Shown here: positions 7,602-13,422 of the stretch, one piece after another
Layout: every line of letters starts with the position of its first letter
Position numbering within the stretch: the first letter of the stretch is position 1
Source: Gammaproteobacteria bacterium
GTDB lineage: Bacteria; Pseudomonadota; Gammaproteobacteria; Competibacterales; Competibacteraceae
Direction of reading: 5' to 3'
Assembly: GCA_003562535.1 (NCBI GenBank)
Contig: PWUP01000284.1
Span: 1-13,422 of the forward strand
DNA: 13,422 bases
Position numbers and translations under genes: made by a program
The notes under the pieces: model-generated
Database searches by the model: none
Told to the model about the DNA's origin: nothing
The model's input: the letters and a program-made list of their open reading frames with translations, nothing else

Positions 7602-7630
7602 TTGTTTTAATTTGGTGAGTTATTTATAAT
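7602..7630 (+). promoter_or_regulatory. Possible sigma70 promoter for infA
   Basis: TTGTTT (7602-7607) and a perfect TATAAT (7625-7630) are separated by 17 bases. Transcription from here would start near 7637, only about six bases before the infA ATG and downstream of its GGAG ribosome site. The match may therefore be fortuitous, or may produce a nearly leaderless message. Readthrough from bpt is the alternative. Confidence 0.35.
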
Positions 7631-7642
7631 TGGAGTGGACTT

Positions 7643-7861
7643 ATGGCAAAAGAAGATCAAATTGAAATGGAAGGCACGGTGCTTGATACCTTGCCCAACA
7701 CCATGTTCCGTGTCGAACTAGAAAACGGCCACGTCGTGACCGCGCATATTTCCGGTCGGATGCGTAAGCACTACATCCGCATCCTAACCGGTGATAAGGT
7801 TAAAGTTGAATTAACCCCTTATGATCTGAGCAAAGGCAGAATCACCTACCGCAACCGCTGA
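7643..7861 (+). CDS. infA: Translation initiation factor IF-1
   Basis: A canonical 72-residue IF-1, a single S1-type OB fold that binds the 30S A site during initiation. The beginning MAKEDQIEMEGTV, the central GRMRKHYIRIL and the end KGRITYRN are those of the family, and the length is standard. A GGAG at 7632-7635 is well placed seven bases before the ATG. The gene ends six bases from the convergent clpA stop, with no visible terminator between them. Confidence 0.98.
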   Translation: MAKEDQIEMEGTVLDTLPNTMFRVELENGHVVTAHISGRMRKHYIRILTGDKVKVELTPYDLSKGRITYRNR

Positions 7862-7867
7862 TCAGCC

Positions 7868-10141
7868 TTACTCTATTGAAGCGACGCTTTCCCTTTCAGC
7901 CTTATTGAATTCAAAGCTGAGTTCATCCCCGCACACATCGATCAGCACATGACCGCCATTGACCAAGCGGCCAAACAGTAGGTCTTCGGCTAGGGGTTTT
8001 TTGATGTTCTCTTGAATCACGCGGTTCATGGGACGCGCCCCCATTTTGCGATCATAGCCGCGCACCGCCAACCACTGTTTGGCAACGGGCGTGACTTCCA
8101 TCACCACGCCTTTAGGTTCAAGCTGAGCCTCTAGCTCGATTAAAAACTTATCAACCACATGATCCAAGGTGCGTGGATCGAGCGGTTGAAATTGCACAAT
8201 CGCATCCAGACGGTTACGAAACTCAGGAGCGAACAACTGCTTAATCACCTCCATACCATCGCTGGTATGATCCTGCGTCGCAAAACCGATGGAGGGCCGA
8301 TCCATCTGCTGAGCACCGGCGTTGGTGGTCATGACAATAATTACATTGCGAAAATCCGCCTTACGGCCATTGTTGTCGGTCAATGTGCCGTGATCCATGA
8401 CTTGCAACAGCAGATTGAACACATCGGGATGGGCTTTTTCAATTTCATCCAGCAACAACACGGCATGAGGATGTTTCAGCACGGCGTCAGTGAGTAAGCC
8501 CCCTTGGTCAAAGCCCACATAGCCAGGCGGCGCGCCGATAAGCCGCGAGACGGTATGGCGCTCCATGTATTCCGACATATCAAAGCGAATCAGTTCAATG
8601 CTCATGACCTTAGCCAACTGGCGAGTGACTTCGGTCTTACCCACACCCGTCGGTCCGGCAAATAAAAATGAACCAATGGGTTTTTGTTCATTACCCAAAC
8701 CGGCTCTAGACATTTTGATTGCTGTGGCTAGGGTATCAATGGCGAGGTCTTGCCCAAACACGACCAGTTTGAGATCACGGTCAAGGGTTTTCAGGGTATC
8801 TTTATCGGAAGATGACACGCTTTTCGGTGGGATACGCGCAATTTTGGCGACAATGCTTTCAATTTCCATCGGGCCGATGGTCTTTTTACGCCGTGACACG
8901 GGTAAGAGGCGCTGATTGGCTCCCGCCTCATCGATGACATCAATGGCCTTGTCAGGCAAATGGCGATCGTTAATATAACGTGCCGACAGCTCAGCCGCTG
9001 CCCGCAATGCCTTGAGGGTGTATTTCACCCGATGATGGTCTTCAAATCGGTCTTTCAGACCCCGTAAAATACGGTAGGTATCATCAATCGAAGGTTCGCT
9101 GATGTCAATTTTTTGGAAACGCCGAGCCAGTGCGCGGTCTTTCTCAAAAATGCCTCGGTATTCTTGATACGTTGTGGAGCCGATACATTTAAGCTCACCC
9201 GACGCCAACACCGGTTTGATCAAATTCGACGCATCCATAACCCCACCCGATGCCGAGCCTGCCCCGATCAGCGTATGAATTTCATCGATGAACAACACGG
9301 CCTGCGGTTCTTTTTTTAACTGTGCAAGCACGGATTTAAGACGCTTTTCAAAATCACCGCGATATTTCGTACCCGCAACCAGTGACCCTAGATCCAAGGC
9401 ATAAATAACGGCTTTCTCTAATACATCGGGAACATCCCCATCAACGATTTTTTTTGCCAAACCCTCGGCAATGGCAGTTTTACCGACGCCGGCCTCGCCG
9501 ACAAATAAAGGATTATTTTTGCGCCGCCGACAAAGAATTTGAATGGTGCGCTCGACCTCATGTTGACGGCCAATCAAGGGATCAATCCGGCCTTGACGGG
9601 CCATTTCGTTAAGATTCGTCGCGTAGTTATCTAAGGGTTGTGTGTTGCCCTGTTCAGCCGCAGCAGCGTCTTCATGACCGCTAGCGGCAGAGGGTTCTTT
9701 GTCGTCGGCCATCCTAGAGATGCCATGCGAAATGTAATTGACTGCATCCAAACGGTTGATATTTTGCTGCTTGAGCAGATAGACGGCTTGGGATTCTTGC
9801 TCGCCAAAGATGGCCACCAGCACATTGGCTCCGGTTACTTCACGACTGCCAGAGGACTGCACATGCAACACAGCCCGTTGTAAGACTCGCTGGAATCCTA
9901 AAGTCGGCTGAGTTTCACGCGGATCATCAGGACCGAGCACCGGAGTGCTGTCAAGAATAAAGGCCCGCAAATCGTGTTTCAGTTTATCGACATCGGAACC
10001 ACACGCTTTCAGCACTTCAGTCGCGGACGGATTATCCAGCAAAGCCAGTAGTAAATGCTCAACCGTCATAAATTCATGGCGGCGTTTACGGGCCTCACGA
10101 AATGCAAAGTTGATCGAAAATTCCAAATCCTTGCTCAGCAT
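7868..10141 (-). CDS. clpA: ATP-dependent Clp protease ATP-binding subunit ClpA
   Basis: ClpA is the AAA+ unfoldase that feeds ClpP. The 757 residues match the usual length. The N-domain (1-145) that docks ClpS is followed by a short charged linker and two ATPase modules: D1 with Walker A GEAGVGKT (215-222) and Walker B FIDE (284-287), and D2 with GPTGVGKT (496-503) and LLLDE (562-566). The ClpP-docking loop is IGF (618-620), where E. coli ClpA has IGL. The ATG is preceded by AAGAGG (complement of 10152-10157) ten bases upstream. clpS lies 30 bases upstream on the same strand, so the two are probably cotranscribed. clpP is not in the window. Confidence 0.97.
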   Translation of the reverse strand: MLSKDLEFSINFAFREARKRRHEFMTVEHLLLALLDNPSATEVLKACGSDVDKLKHDLRAFILDSTPVLGPDDPRETQPTLGFQRVLQRAVLHVQSSGSREVTGANVLVAIFGEQESQAVYLLKQQNINRLDAVNYISHGISRMADDKEPSAASGHEDAAAAEQGNTQPLDNYATNLNEMARQGRIDPLIGRQHEVERTIQILCRRRKNNPLFVGEAGVGKTAIAEGLAKKIVDGDVPDVLEKAVIYALDLGSLVAGTKYRGDFEKRLKSVLAQLKKEPQAVLFIDEIHTLIGAGSASGGVMDASNLIKPVLASGELKCIGSTTYQEYRGIFEKDRALARRFQKIDISEPSIDDTYRILRGLKDRFEDHHRVKYTLKALRAAAELSARYINDRHLPDKAIDVIDEAGANQRLLPVSRRKKTIGPMEIESIVAKIARIPPKSVSSSDKDTLKTLDRDLKLVVFGQDLAIDTLATAIKMSRAGLGNEQKPIGSFLFAGPTGVGKTEVTRQLAKVMSIELIRFDMSEYMERHTVSRLIGAPPGYVGFDQGGLLTDAVLKHPHAVLLLDEIEKAHPDVFNLLLQVMDHGTLTDNNGRKADFRNVIIVMTTNAGAQQMDRPSIGFATQDHTSDGMEVIKQLFAPEFRNRLDAIVQFQPLDPRTLDHVVDKFLIELEAQLEPKGVVMEVTPVAKQWLAVRGYDRKMGARPMNRVIQENIKKPLAEDLLFGRLVNGGHVLIDVCGDELSFEFNKAERESVASIE

Positions 10142-10171
10142 TGCTCAATAACCTCTTAAGTGATGTGCGGT

Positions 10172-10489
10172 TCAGACCTCTTCCATAGTACACATCAGCG
10201 GATGCTGATGCTCACGGGAATACTCATTCACTTGGGTCACTTTAGTCTCAGCAATATCCCGGGTGAATATGCCGCAAACGCCCTGCCCGCGCGTGTGAAT
10301 GTGCAGCATAATTTGAGTGGCTTTATCCCGATTCATCCCGAAAAACAGTTCCAGTATATGCACCACGAACTCCATCGGTGTGTAATCATCGTTATTCAAA
10401 ATAACCTTATACATCCGTGGCGGTTTCAGCTTAGGACGTGCGGTATCGACCAATACACCTTGGTCACGATCATCTTCAAACGGCTTCAT
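10172..10489 (-). CDS. clpS: ClpS adaptor, N-degron recognition
   Basis: ClpS binds proteins with bulky hydrophobic N-termini, including the leucine added by Bpt, and hands them to the ClpA N-domain. The 105 residues fit the family. Visible hallmarks are a flexible polar N-terminal tail (1-24), the NNDDYTPMEFVV segment carrying the acidic pocket residues, the IMLHIHTRG helix with the pocket histidine, and the RDIAETKV strand. The gene precedes clpA by 30 bases. No clear Shine-Dalgarno is seen before the ATG. A TATACT (complement of 10518-10523) is a possible -10 box, without a good -35. Confidence 0.97.
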   Translation of the reverse strand: MKPFEDDRDQGVLVDTARPKLKPPRMYKVILNNDDYTPMEFVVHILELFFGMNRDKATQIMLHIHTRGQGVCGIFTRDIAETKVTQVNEYSREHQHPLMCTMEEV

Positions 10490-10565
10490 AACACATCGGT
10501 CAGTGAAATGGGTTCACAGTATAGGTTCTAGATCCAGACCCTAAGATAACACGGCGGCGTGCAGC

Positions 10566-10597
10566 AAAAAACCCGACAGCCAAATGGCTATCGGGTT
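10566..10597 (-). terminator. Rho-independent terminator of aceA
   Basis: On the minus strand AACCCGA-T-AGCC, loop ATTT, GGCT-G-TCGGGTT forms a stem of 7 plus 4 pairs with one mismatch, and the message then runs into T residues (complement of the A run 10566-10571). It lies about 45 bases after the aceA stop and insulates clpS from aceA. Confidence 0.85.
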
Positions 10598-10610
10598 CCT
10601 TATAGCAAAC

Positions 10611-10643
10611 AACCGGCTTGGAAACAAACACTCAGAGCCGGTT
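10611..10643. repeat. Inverted repeat at the aceA stop
   Basis: AACCGGCT (10611-10618) and AGCCGGTT (10636-10643) are perfect 8-base arms around a 17-base loop. The second arm overlaps the aceA TAA by two bases. It would form a second hairpin at the 3' end of the aceA message, before the terminator, and may stabilise the mRNA. Confidence 0.5.
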
Positions 10644-11916
10644 AAAATTGCGCCTCTTCCGTCGAACCGGTCAACGCAGTCACTGATGAAGAGCCACTGG
10701 TAATGGTTTGCGTCACCGTGTCGAAATAGCCCGTACCGACTTCGCGCTGGTGCTTAACGGCAGTGAAGCCCTGATCCGCAGCGGCAAATTCCGCTTCTTG
10801 CAACTCTACAAAGGCCGCCATTTGCCGTTCTTTATACCCTTTGGCGAGAGTGAACATGCCATAGTTGAGCGAATGGAAACCGGCCAAAGTGATGAACTGG
10901 AATTTATACCCCATAGCGCCGAGTTCGCGTTGGAATTTAGCGATACTGGCGTCATCCAGATTTTTACGCCAGTTGAACGAAGGTGAGCAGTTATAGGCCA
11001 GCAGTTTGCCAGGATAGACTTTATGCACAGCCTCAGCGAAGGTTTTGGCCTGCTCCAGATCCGGCACCGAGGTTTCACACCAGACCAAATCCGCCACCGC
11101 CGCATAGGAAATCGCCCGATCAATGGCCTGCTCCAAACCGGCATTGACCCGATAGAAACCTTCCGCAGTGCGCTCACCCTTAATAATGAAGCGGTGATCG
11201 TGCTCATCGGCGTCGGAGGTCAACAAATTAGCCGCATCGGCATCGGTGCGCGCAATCACTAAGGTGGGCACACCCATAACATCAGCCGCTAAACGCGCAG
11301 CGACTAATTTCTGCACCGCCTCGCGCGTGGGCACCAACACTTTACCGCCCATGTGGCCACATTTTTTCGCTGAGGCCAATTGGTCTTCAAAATGCACCCC
11401 AGAGGCGCCTGCTTCAATCATGGCTTTCATGAGTTCAAACGCATTGAGCACGCCGCCAAAACCGGCTTCAGCATCAGCGACAATCGGCTGGAACCAATCC
11501 ACGCCATCATTGCCCTCGGCATGATGCAGTTGATCAGCACGCTGCAGGGTATTGTTGATCCGCCGGACGACTTCCGGCACCGAGTTCACCGCATACAAGG
11601 ACTGATCAGGATACATTTGCAAGGAGGTATTCGCATCACCGGCCACCTGCCAGCCAGAGAGGTAAATCGCCTTGAGACCGGCTTTGACTTGCTGCATTGC
11701 TTGGTTGCCGGTCAACGCTCCTAAGGCGTTCACAAAGGGTTCGGTATGTAAATAATCCCAAAGTTTACGCGCCCCTTTATTGGCCAAGGTGTATTCGATT
11801 TCGGCGGTTCCGCGTAGGCGCACGACTTCTGAGGCTTCATAAGGACGATGCACTCCTTTCCAGCGCGGATTTTCGGCCCAATCTTTTTGCAACTGTTCAG
11901 TACTTAAGTGCGGCAT
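10642..11916 (-). CDS. aceA: Isocitrate lyase
   Basis: Isocitrate lyase cleaves isocitrate to succinate and glyoxylate, the first step of the glyoxylate shunt used for growth on acetate or fatty acids. At 424 residues it is slightly shorter than the 434-residue E. coli enzyme. The signature KKCGHMGGK (184-192) holds the catalytic Cys186. Other family motifs are SGWQVAGD (87-94), ADAEAGFGG (147-155), HFEDQ (175-179) and NCSPSFNW (309-316). GGAG (complement of 11924-11927) sits seven bases before the ATG. The gene has its own promoter and terminator, and no malate synthase gene is adjacent in the window. Confidence 0.98.
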   Translation of the reverse strand: MPHLSTEQLQKDWAENPRWKGVHRPYEASEVVRLRGTAEIEYTLANKGARKLWDYLHTEPFVNALGALTGNQAMQQVKAGLKAIYLSGWQVAGDANTSLQMYPDQSLYAVNSVPEVVRRINNTLQRADQLHHAEGNDGVDWFQPIVADAEAGFGGVLNAFELMKAMIEAGASGVHFEDQLASAKKCGHMGGKVLVPTREAVQKLVAARLAADVMGVPTLVIARTDADAANLLTSDADEHDHRFIIKGERTAEGFYRVNAGLEQAIDRAISYAAVADLVWCETSVPDLEQAKTFAEAVHKVYPGKLLAYNCSPSFNWRKNLDDASIAKFQRELGAMGYKFQFITLAGFHSLNYGMFTLAKGYKERQMAAFVELQEAEFAAADQGFTAVKHQREVGTGYFDTVTQTITSGSSSVTALTGSTEEAQF

Positions 11917-11950
11917 TTATGCTCTCCAGGGACAATGGTAGTTAAGTGCT

Positions 11951-11977
11951 TTTCACAATGTGAAACTCAGTTCACAT
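11951..11977. promoter_or_regulatory. Overlapping palindromes in the aceA leader (possible operator)
   Basis: TTTCACA-A-TGTGAAA (11951-11965) is a perfect palindrome. It overlaps a second one, ATGTGAA-ACTCAG-TTCACAT (11958-11977), so three TTCACA half-sites alternate in orientation. The block lies between the predicted transcription start and the aceA ribosome site, a position suited to a repressor. The spacing does not fit a CRP site, and I cannot name the regulator. Confidence 0.5.
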
Positions 11978-11993
11978 AGAGAAATGTCCTGTT

Positions 11994-12022
11994 ATTCTAT
12001 GTCGCACAGCAACATTTGACAA
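11994..12022 (-). promoter_or_regulatory. Sigma70-type promoter of aceA
   Basis: On the minus strand TTGTCA (complement of 12017-12022) and TAGAAT (complement of 11994-11999) are 17 bases apart, each close to consensus. Transcription would begin near 11987 and leave a leader of about 70 bases containing the palindromic block at 11951-11977. Confidence 0.65.
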
Positions 12023-12046
12023 TACCTGACAAGAACACTTAACAAT

Positions 12047-13066
12047 TCATTGCCAACGCCACTGCCCTTGCTGCAACAGACCGACCCCGACACCTTGACC
12101 GAAGTGCAACAGCAAGCGATCCGTCCAGCGTAAGCGCCGAGTAAAATCGACTAAGCGCTCCTGACCAATCAGTTCTTCGGCGACATAACGGGTACTGCCC
12201 AGACCATCAATCAGCCCTAATTCCAGACTGCGCTCACCCGTCCAGACCAAGCCACTGAACAATTCTGGGTCATTCTGCAAACGCTCACCGCGCCCGCGCT
12301 GCACGGCCTCAATAAACTGCTGATGCACCTCGTCCAGCAAGGCTTGAAAAAATTCGGTTTGTTCAGGGTCTTCTGGAGAAAAGGGATCGAGCAAGGCTTT
12401 ATTGTCACCAGCCGCATACAAACGCCGCTCGATGCCGAGTTTTTCTAGGGTATCCACAAAACCAAACCCACCAGCAATCACCCCAATCGAACCGACTAAG
12501 CTCGCTGGACTGGCATAGATTTCCTGAGCCGCCGCCGCGACATAATAGGCACCCGATGTACCCACATCGGTAATCACTGCATATAAAGGTATCGTTGGAT
12601 GTTGCTCACGCAGGCGCAGCATTTCTTCAAACACCAAATTGGCCTGCACCGGACTGCCACCGGGGCTGTTAATGCGTAAAATGACCCCAGCCGTCTGTTG
12701 GTCTTGAAAGGCGGCACGCAATCCAGTCACTAAATTATCAGCATTCGCTTCAGCATCATCGGTGATGCTGCCAGTCAAATTAACGATCGCAGTATGCGGG
12801 GGTTGTTTGCCGAAGTCGCTCAACCATTGACGCCCCTCCAGCCCGATCCATAGCAAAGCAATCAGGTACAGCATCACTAATGATTTAAAGAAAATACCCC
12901 AACGACGGGCACGGCGCTTTTCAACCAAGGCATCGGTGGCGAGCTTTGTCACCAGCTCCCTGGCCCATTGTTCGCTGCCCGGTGAATGAGAGTGTGTCGG
13001 TGGATTCTGAGTCCACGGATCAGAGTTTGGCGAGGAGTGCTCGACCGAGGTTTCATGGGTGCTCAT
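12047..13066 (-). CDS. S49-family signal peptide peptidase, SppA-like
   Basis: A 339-residue membrane-anchored serine protease of family S49, expected to degrade cleaved signal peptides or membrane proteins. A polar N-terminal tail (1-50) with a basic patch KRRARR precedes a single membrane segment at about 58-76, placing the protease outside the cytoplasm. The core shows INSPGGSP (132-139), the nucleophile region DVGTSGAYYVA with Ser171, SPASLVGSIGV (186-196) and the probable catalytic Lys223 in GDNKALLDPF. It is the short single-domain type. It ends 130 bases upstream of the aceA start, and the aceA promoter lies between. No Shine-Dalgarno is obvious before the ATG. Confidence 0.92.
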   Translation of the reverse strand: MSTHETSVEHSSPNSDPWTQNPPTHSHSPGSEQWARELVTKLATDALVEKRRARRWGIFFKSLVMLYLIALLWIGLEGRQWLSDFGKQPPHTAIVNLTGSITDDAEANADNLVTGLRAAFQDQQTAGVILRINSPGGSPVQANLVFEEMLRLREQHPTIPLYAVITDVGTSGAYYVAAAAQEIYASPASLVGSIGVIAGGFGFVDTLEKLGIERRLYAAGDNKALLDPFSPEDPEQTEFFQALLDEVHQQFIEAVQRGRGERLQNDPELFSGLVWTGERSLELGLIDGLGSTRYVAEELIGQERLVDFTRRLRWTDRLLLHFGQGVGVGLLQQGQWRWQ

Positions 13067-13099
13067 AACAACACGTCCAAAAGTTATGCAGAAAATGGG

Positions 13100-13105
13100 A
13101 TTATA
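13100..13105 (-). promoter_or_regulatory. Possible -10 box of the S49 peptidase gene
   Basis: A perfect TATAAT on the minus strand lies 34 bases before the peptidase ATG and would give a leader of about 27 bases. No good -35 hexamer is found at the proper distance. Confidence 0.35.
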
Positions 13106-13190
13106 GCGATTTGTGTTGACCTACGGACAGCAACGCTGCGCAATGATCATCCCCAAGCAATATCATACGGCAATGTCTCGCTACCATTAA

Positions 13191-13223
13191 TTTTGGTGCC
13201 AAAATATTAAAAGCACTGCTTTT
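13191..13223. repeat. Two small AT-rich palindromes
   Basis: TTTTGG-TG-CCAAAA (13191-13204) and AAAAGC-ACT-GCTTTT (13209-13223) are back-to-back short hairpins between the peptidase and the vapC remnant, directly beside the dispersed repeat copy. They might weakly terminate transcription coming from the vapC side. Confidence 0.35.
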
Positions 13224-13247
13224 TATCTCGTTCCCACGCTTCTGCGT
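13224..13247 (-). repeat. Dispersed repeat, copy 2
   Basis: The reverse complement of this stretch matches 407-430 at 23 of 24 positions. It begins five bases beyond the stop codon of the vapC remnant and is intergenic, like the first copy. Confidence 0.65.
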
Positions 13248-13252
13248 GATTT

Positions 13253-13422
13253 TTATTCCGCCCAATTATCCAGCCGCAGCCCAGGCAACCGACTTTTGGC
13301 CACACCATACGCTAACTCTGCAGCCACCACACTGGAAATGCCAATGTCGCCCAGTTGATAACGGTGAAAATGCGCTAGCACTTTGGGTGGCCGGACATTA
13401 ATGATGTATATGCAAATATTGG
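13253..13422 (-). pseudogene. vapC: VapC PIN-domain toxin, internally deleted, cut by window edge
   Basis: The minus strand reads in from the window edge as (T)NICIYIINVRPPKVLAH, FHRYQLGDIGISSVVAAE, LAYGVAKSR and LPGLRLDNWAE, then TAA. The first part is the N-terminus of a VapC-type PIN ribonuclease just after its initial M-x-D, up to the AELAYG motif with the second catalytic acid. The end, PGLRLDNW, matches the usual C-terminus of the same family (typically VPGL-x-x-ENW). About 75 residues that normally lie between, with the remaining active-site aspartates, are missing. An in-frame internal deletion therefore probably inactivated the toxin. The antitoxin gene would lie outside the window. 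Confidence 0.7.

Noticed and set aside
512..7861. A regulatory link between the kinase pair and the bpt-infA unit
   Set aside because: They are divergent, separated by 725 bases of repeat debris, and share no visible regulatory site.
11958..11977. CRP site in the aceA leader
   Set aside because: TGTGA and TCACA are present, but separated by eight bases instead of six.
12986..13210. 74-codon plus-strand open frame
   Set aside because: It overlaps the 5' end of the S49 peptidase gene antisense, lacks a ribosome site, and its composition is not protein-like.
1..13422. CRISPR array, tRNA or rRNA genes
   Set aside because: I saw no regularly spaced direct repeats, cloverleaf with a TTCGA-type arm, or rRNA signature on either strand.

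Overview
The window looks like chromosomal DNA of a gammaproteobacterium with moderate GC. The order bpt, infA, clpA, clpS is a known gammaproteobacterial arrangement, and the ClpA, ClpS, IF-1 and isocitrate lyase proteins all look typical of that class. The dispersed palindromes, IS remnants and broken toxin gene suggest a repeat-rich genome. A sulfur-oxidising Thiotrichales or Chromatiales host is possible, but the sequence alone does not fix it.

Layout. Positions 1-511 hold no convincing gene. They carry a hairpin resembling the right end of an IS200/IS605-type element, two stacked palindromes, and one copy of a dispersed repeat whose inverted copy lies at the far end (13224-13247). Positions 512-6159 (minus) hold two paralogous hybrid histidine kinases joined by a TGATG stop/start overlap: a soluble PAS kinase, then a large four-helix membrane kinase with two extracytoplasmic sensor regions. 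Positions 6160-6884 are an intergenic scrap heap: the 3' end of an IS1-family transposase, a possible 5' scrap of a monothiol glutaredoxin gene, a 157-bp nested palindrome and a hairpin. Positions 6885-7861 (plus) hold bpt and infA. Positions 7868-10489 (minus) hold clpA and clpS. Position 10642 onward (minus) holds aceA with a clear terminator, sigma70-type promoter and operator-like palindromes, then an SppA-like S49 peptidase. At the right edge is a vapC toxin gene that appears to have lost its middle.

How the genes work together. Bpt puts leucine on proteins that start with Asp or Glu, ClpS recognises N-terminal leucine, and ClpA with ClpP (not in this window) degrades the substrate, so most of a bacterial N-degron pathway lies within 3.6 kb. 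The two kinases probably form one phosphorelay input unit, but neither an HPt domain nor an output regulator is nearby. AceA is the first enzyme of the glyoxylate shunt. I found no convincing new multi-gene system. The most unusual items are the duplicated, translationally coupled kinase pair, the in-frame collapsed vapC, and the overlapping palindromes in the aceA leader.
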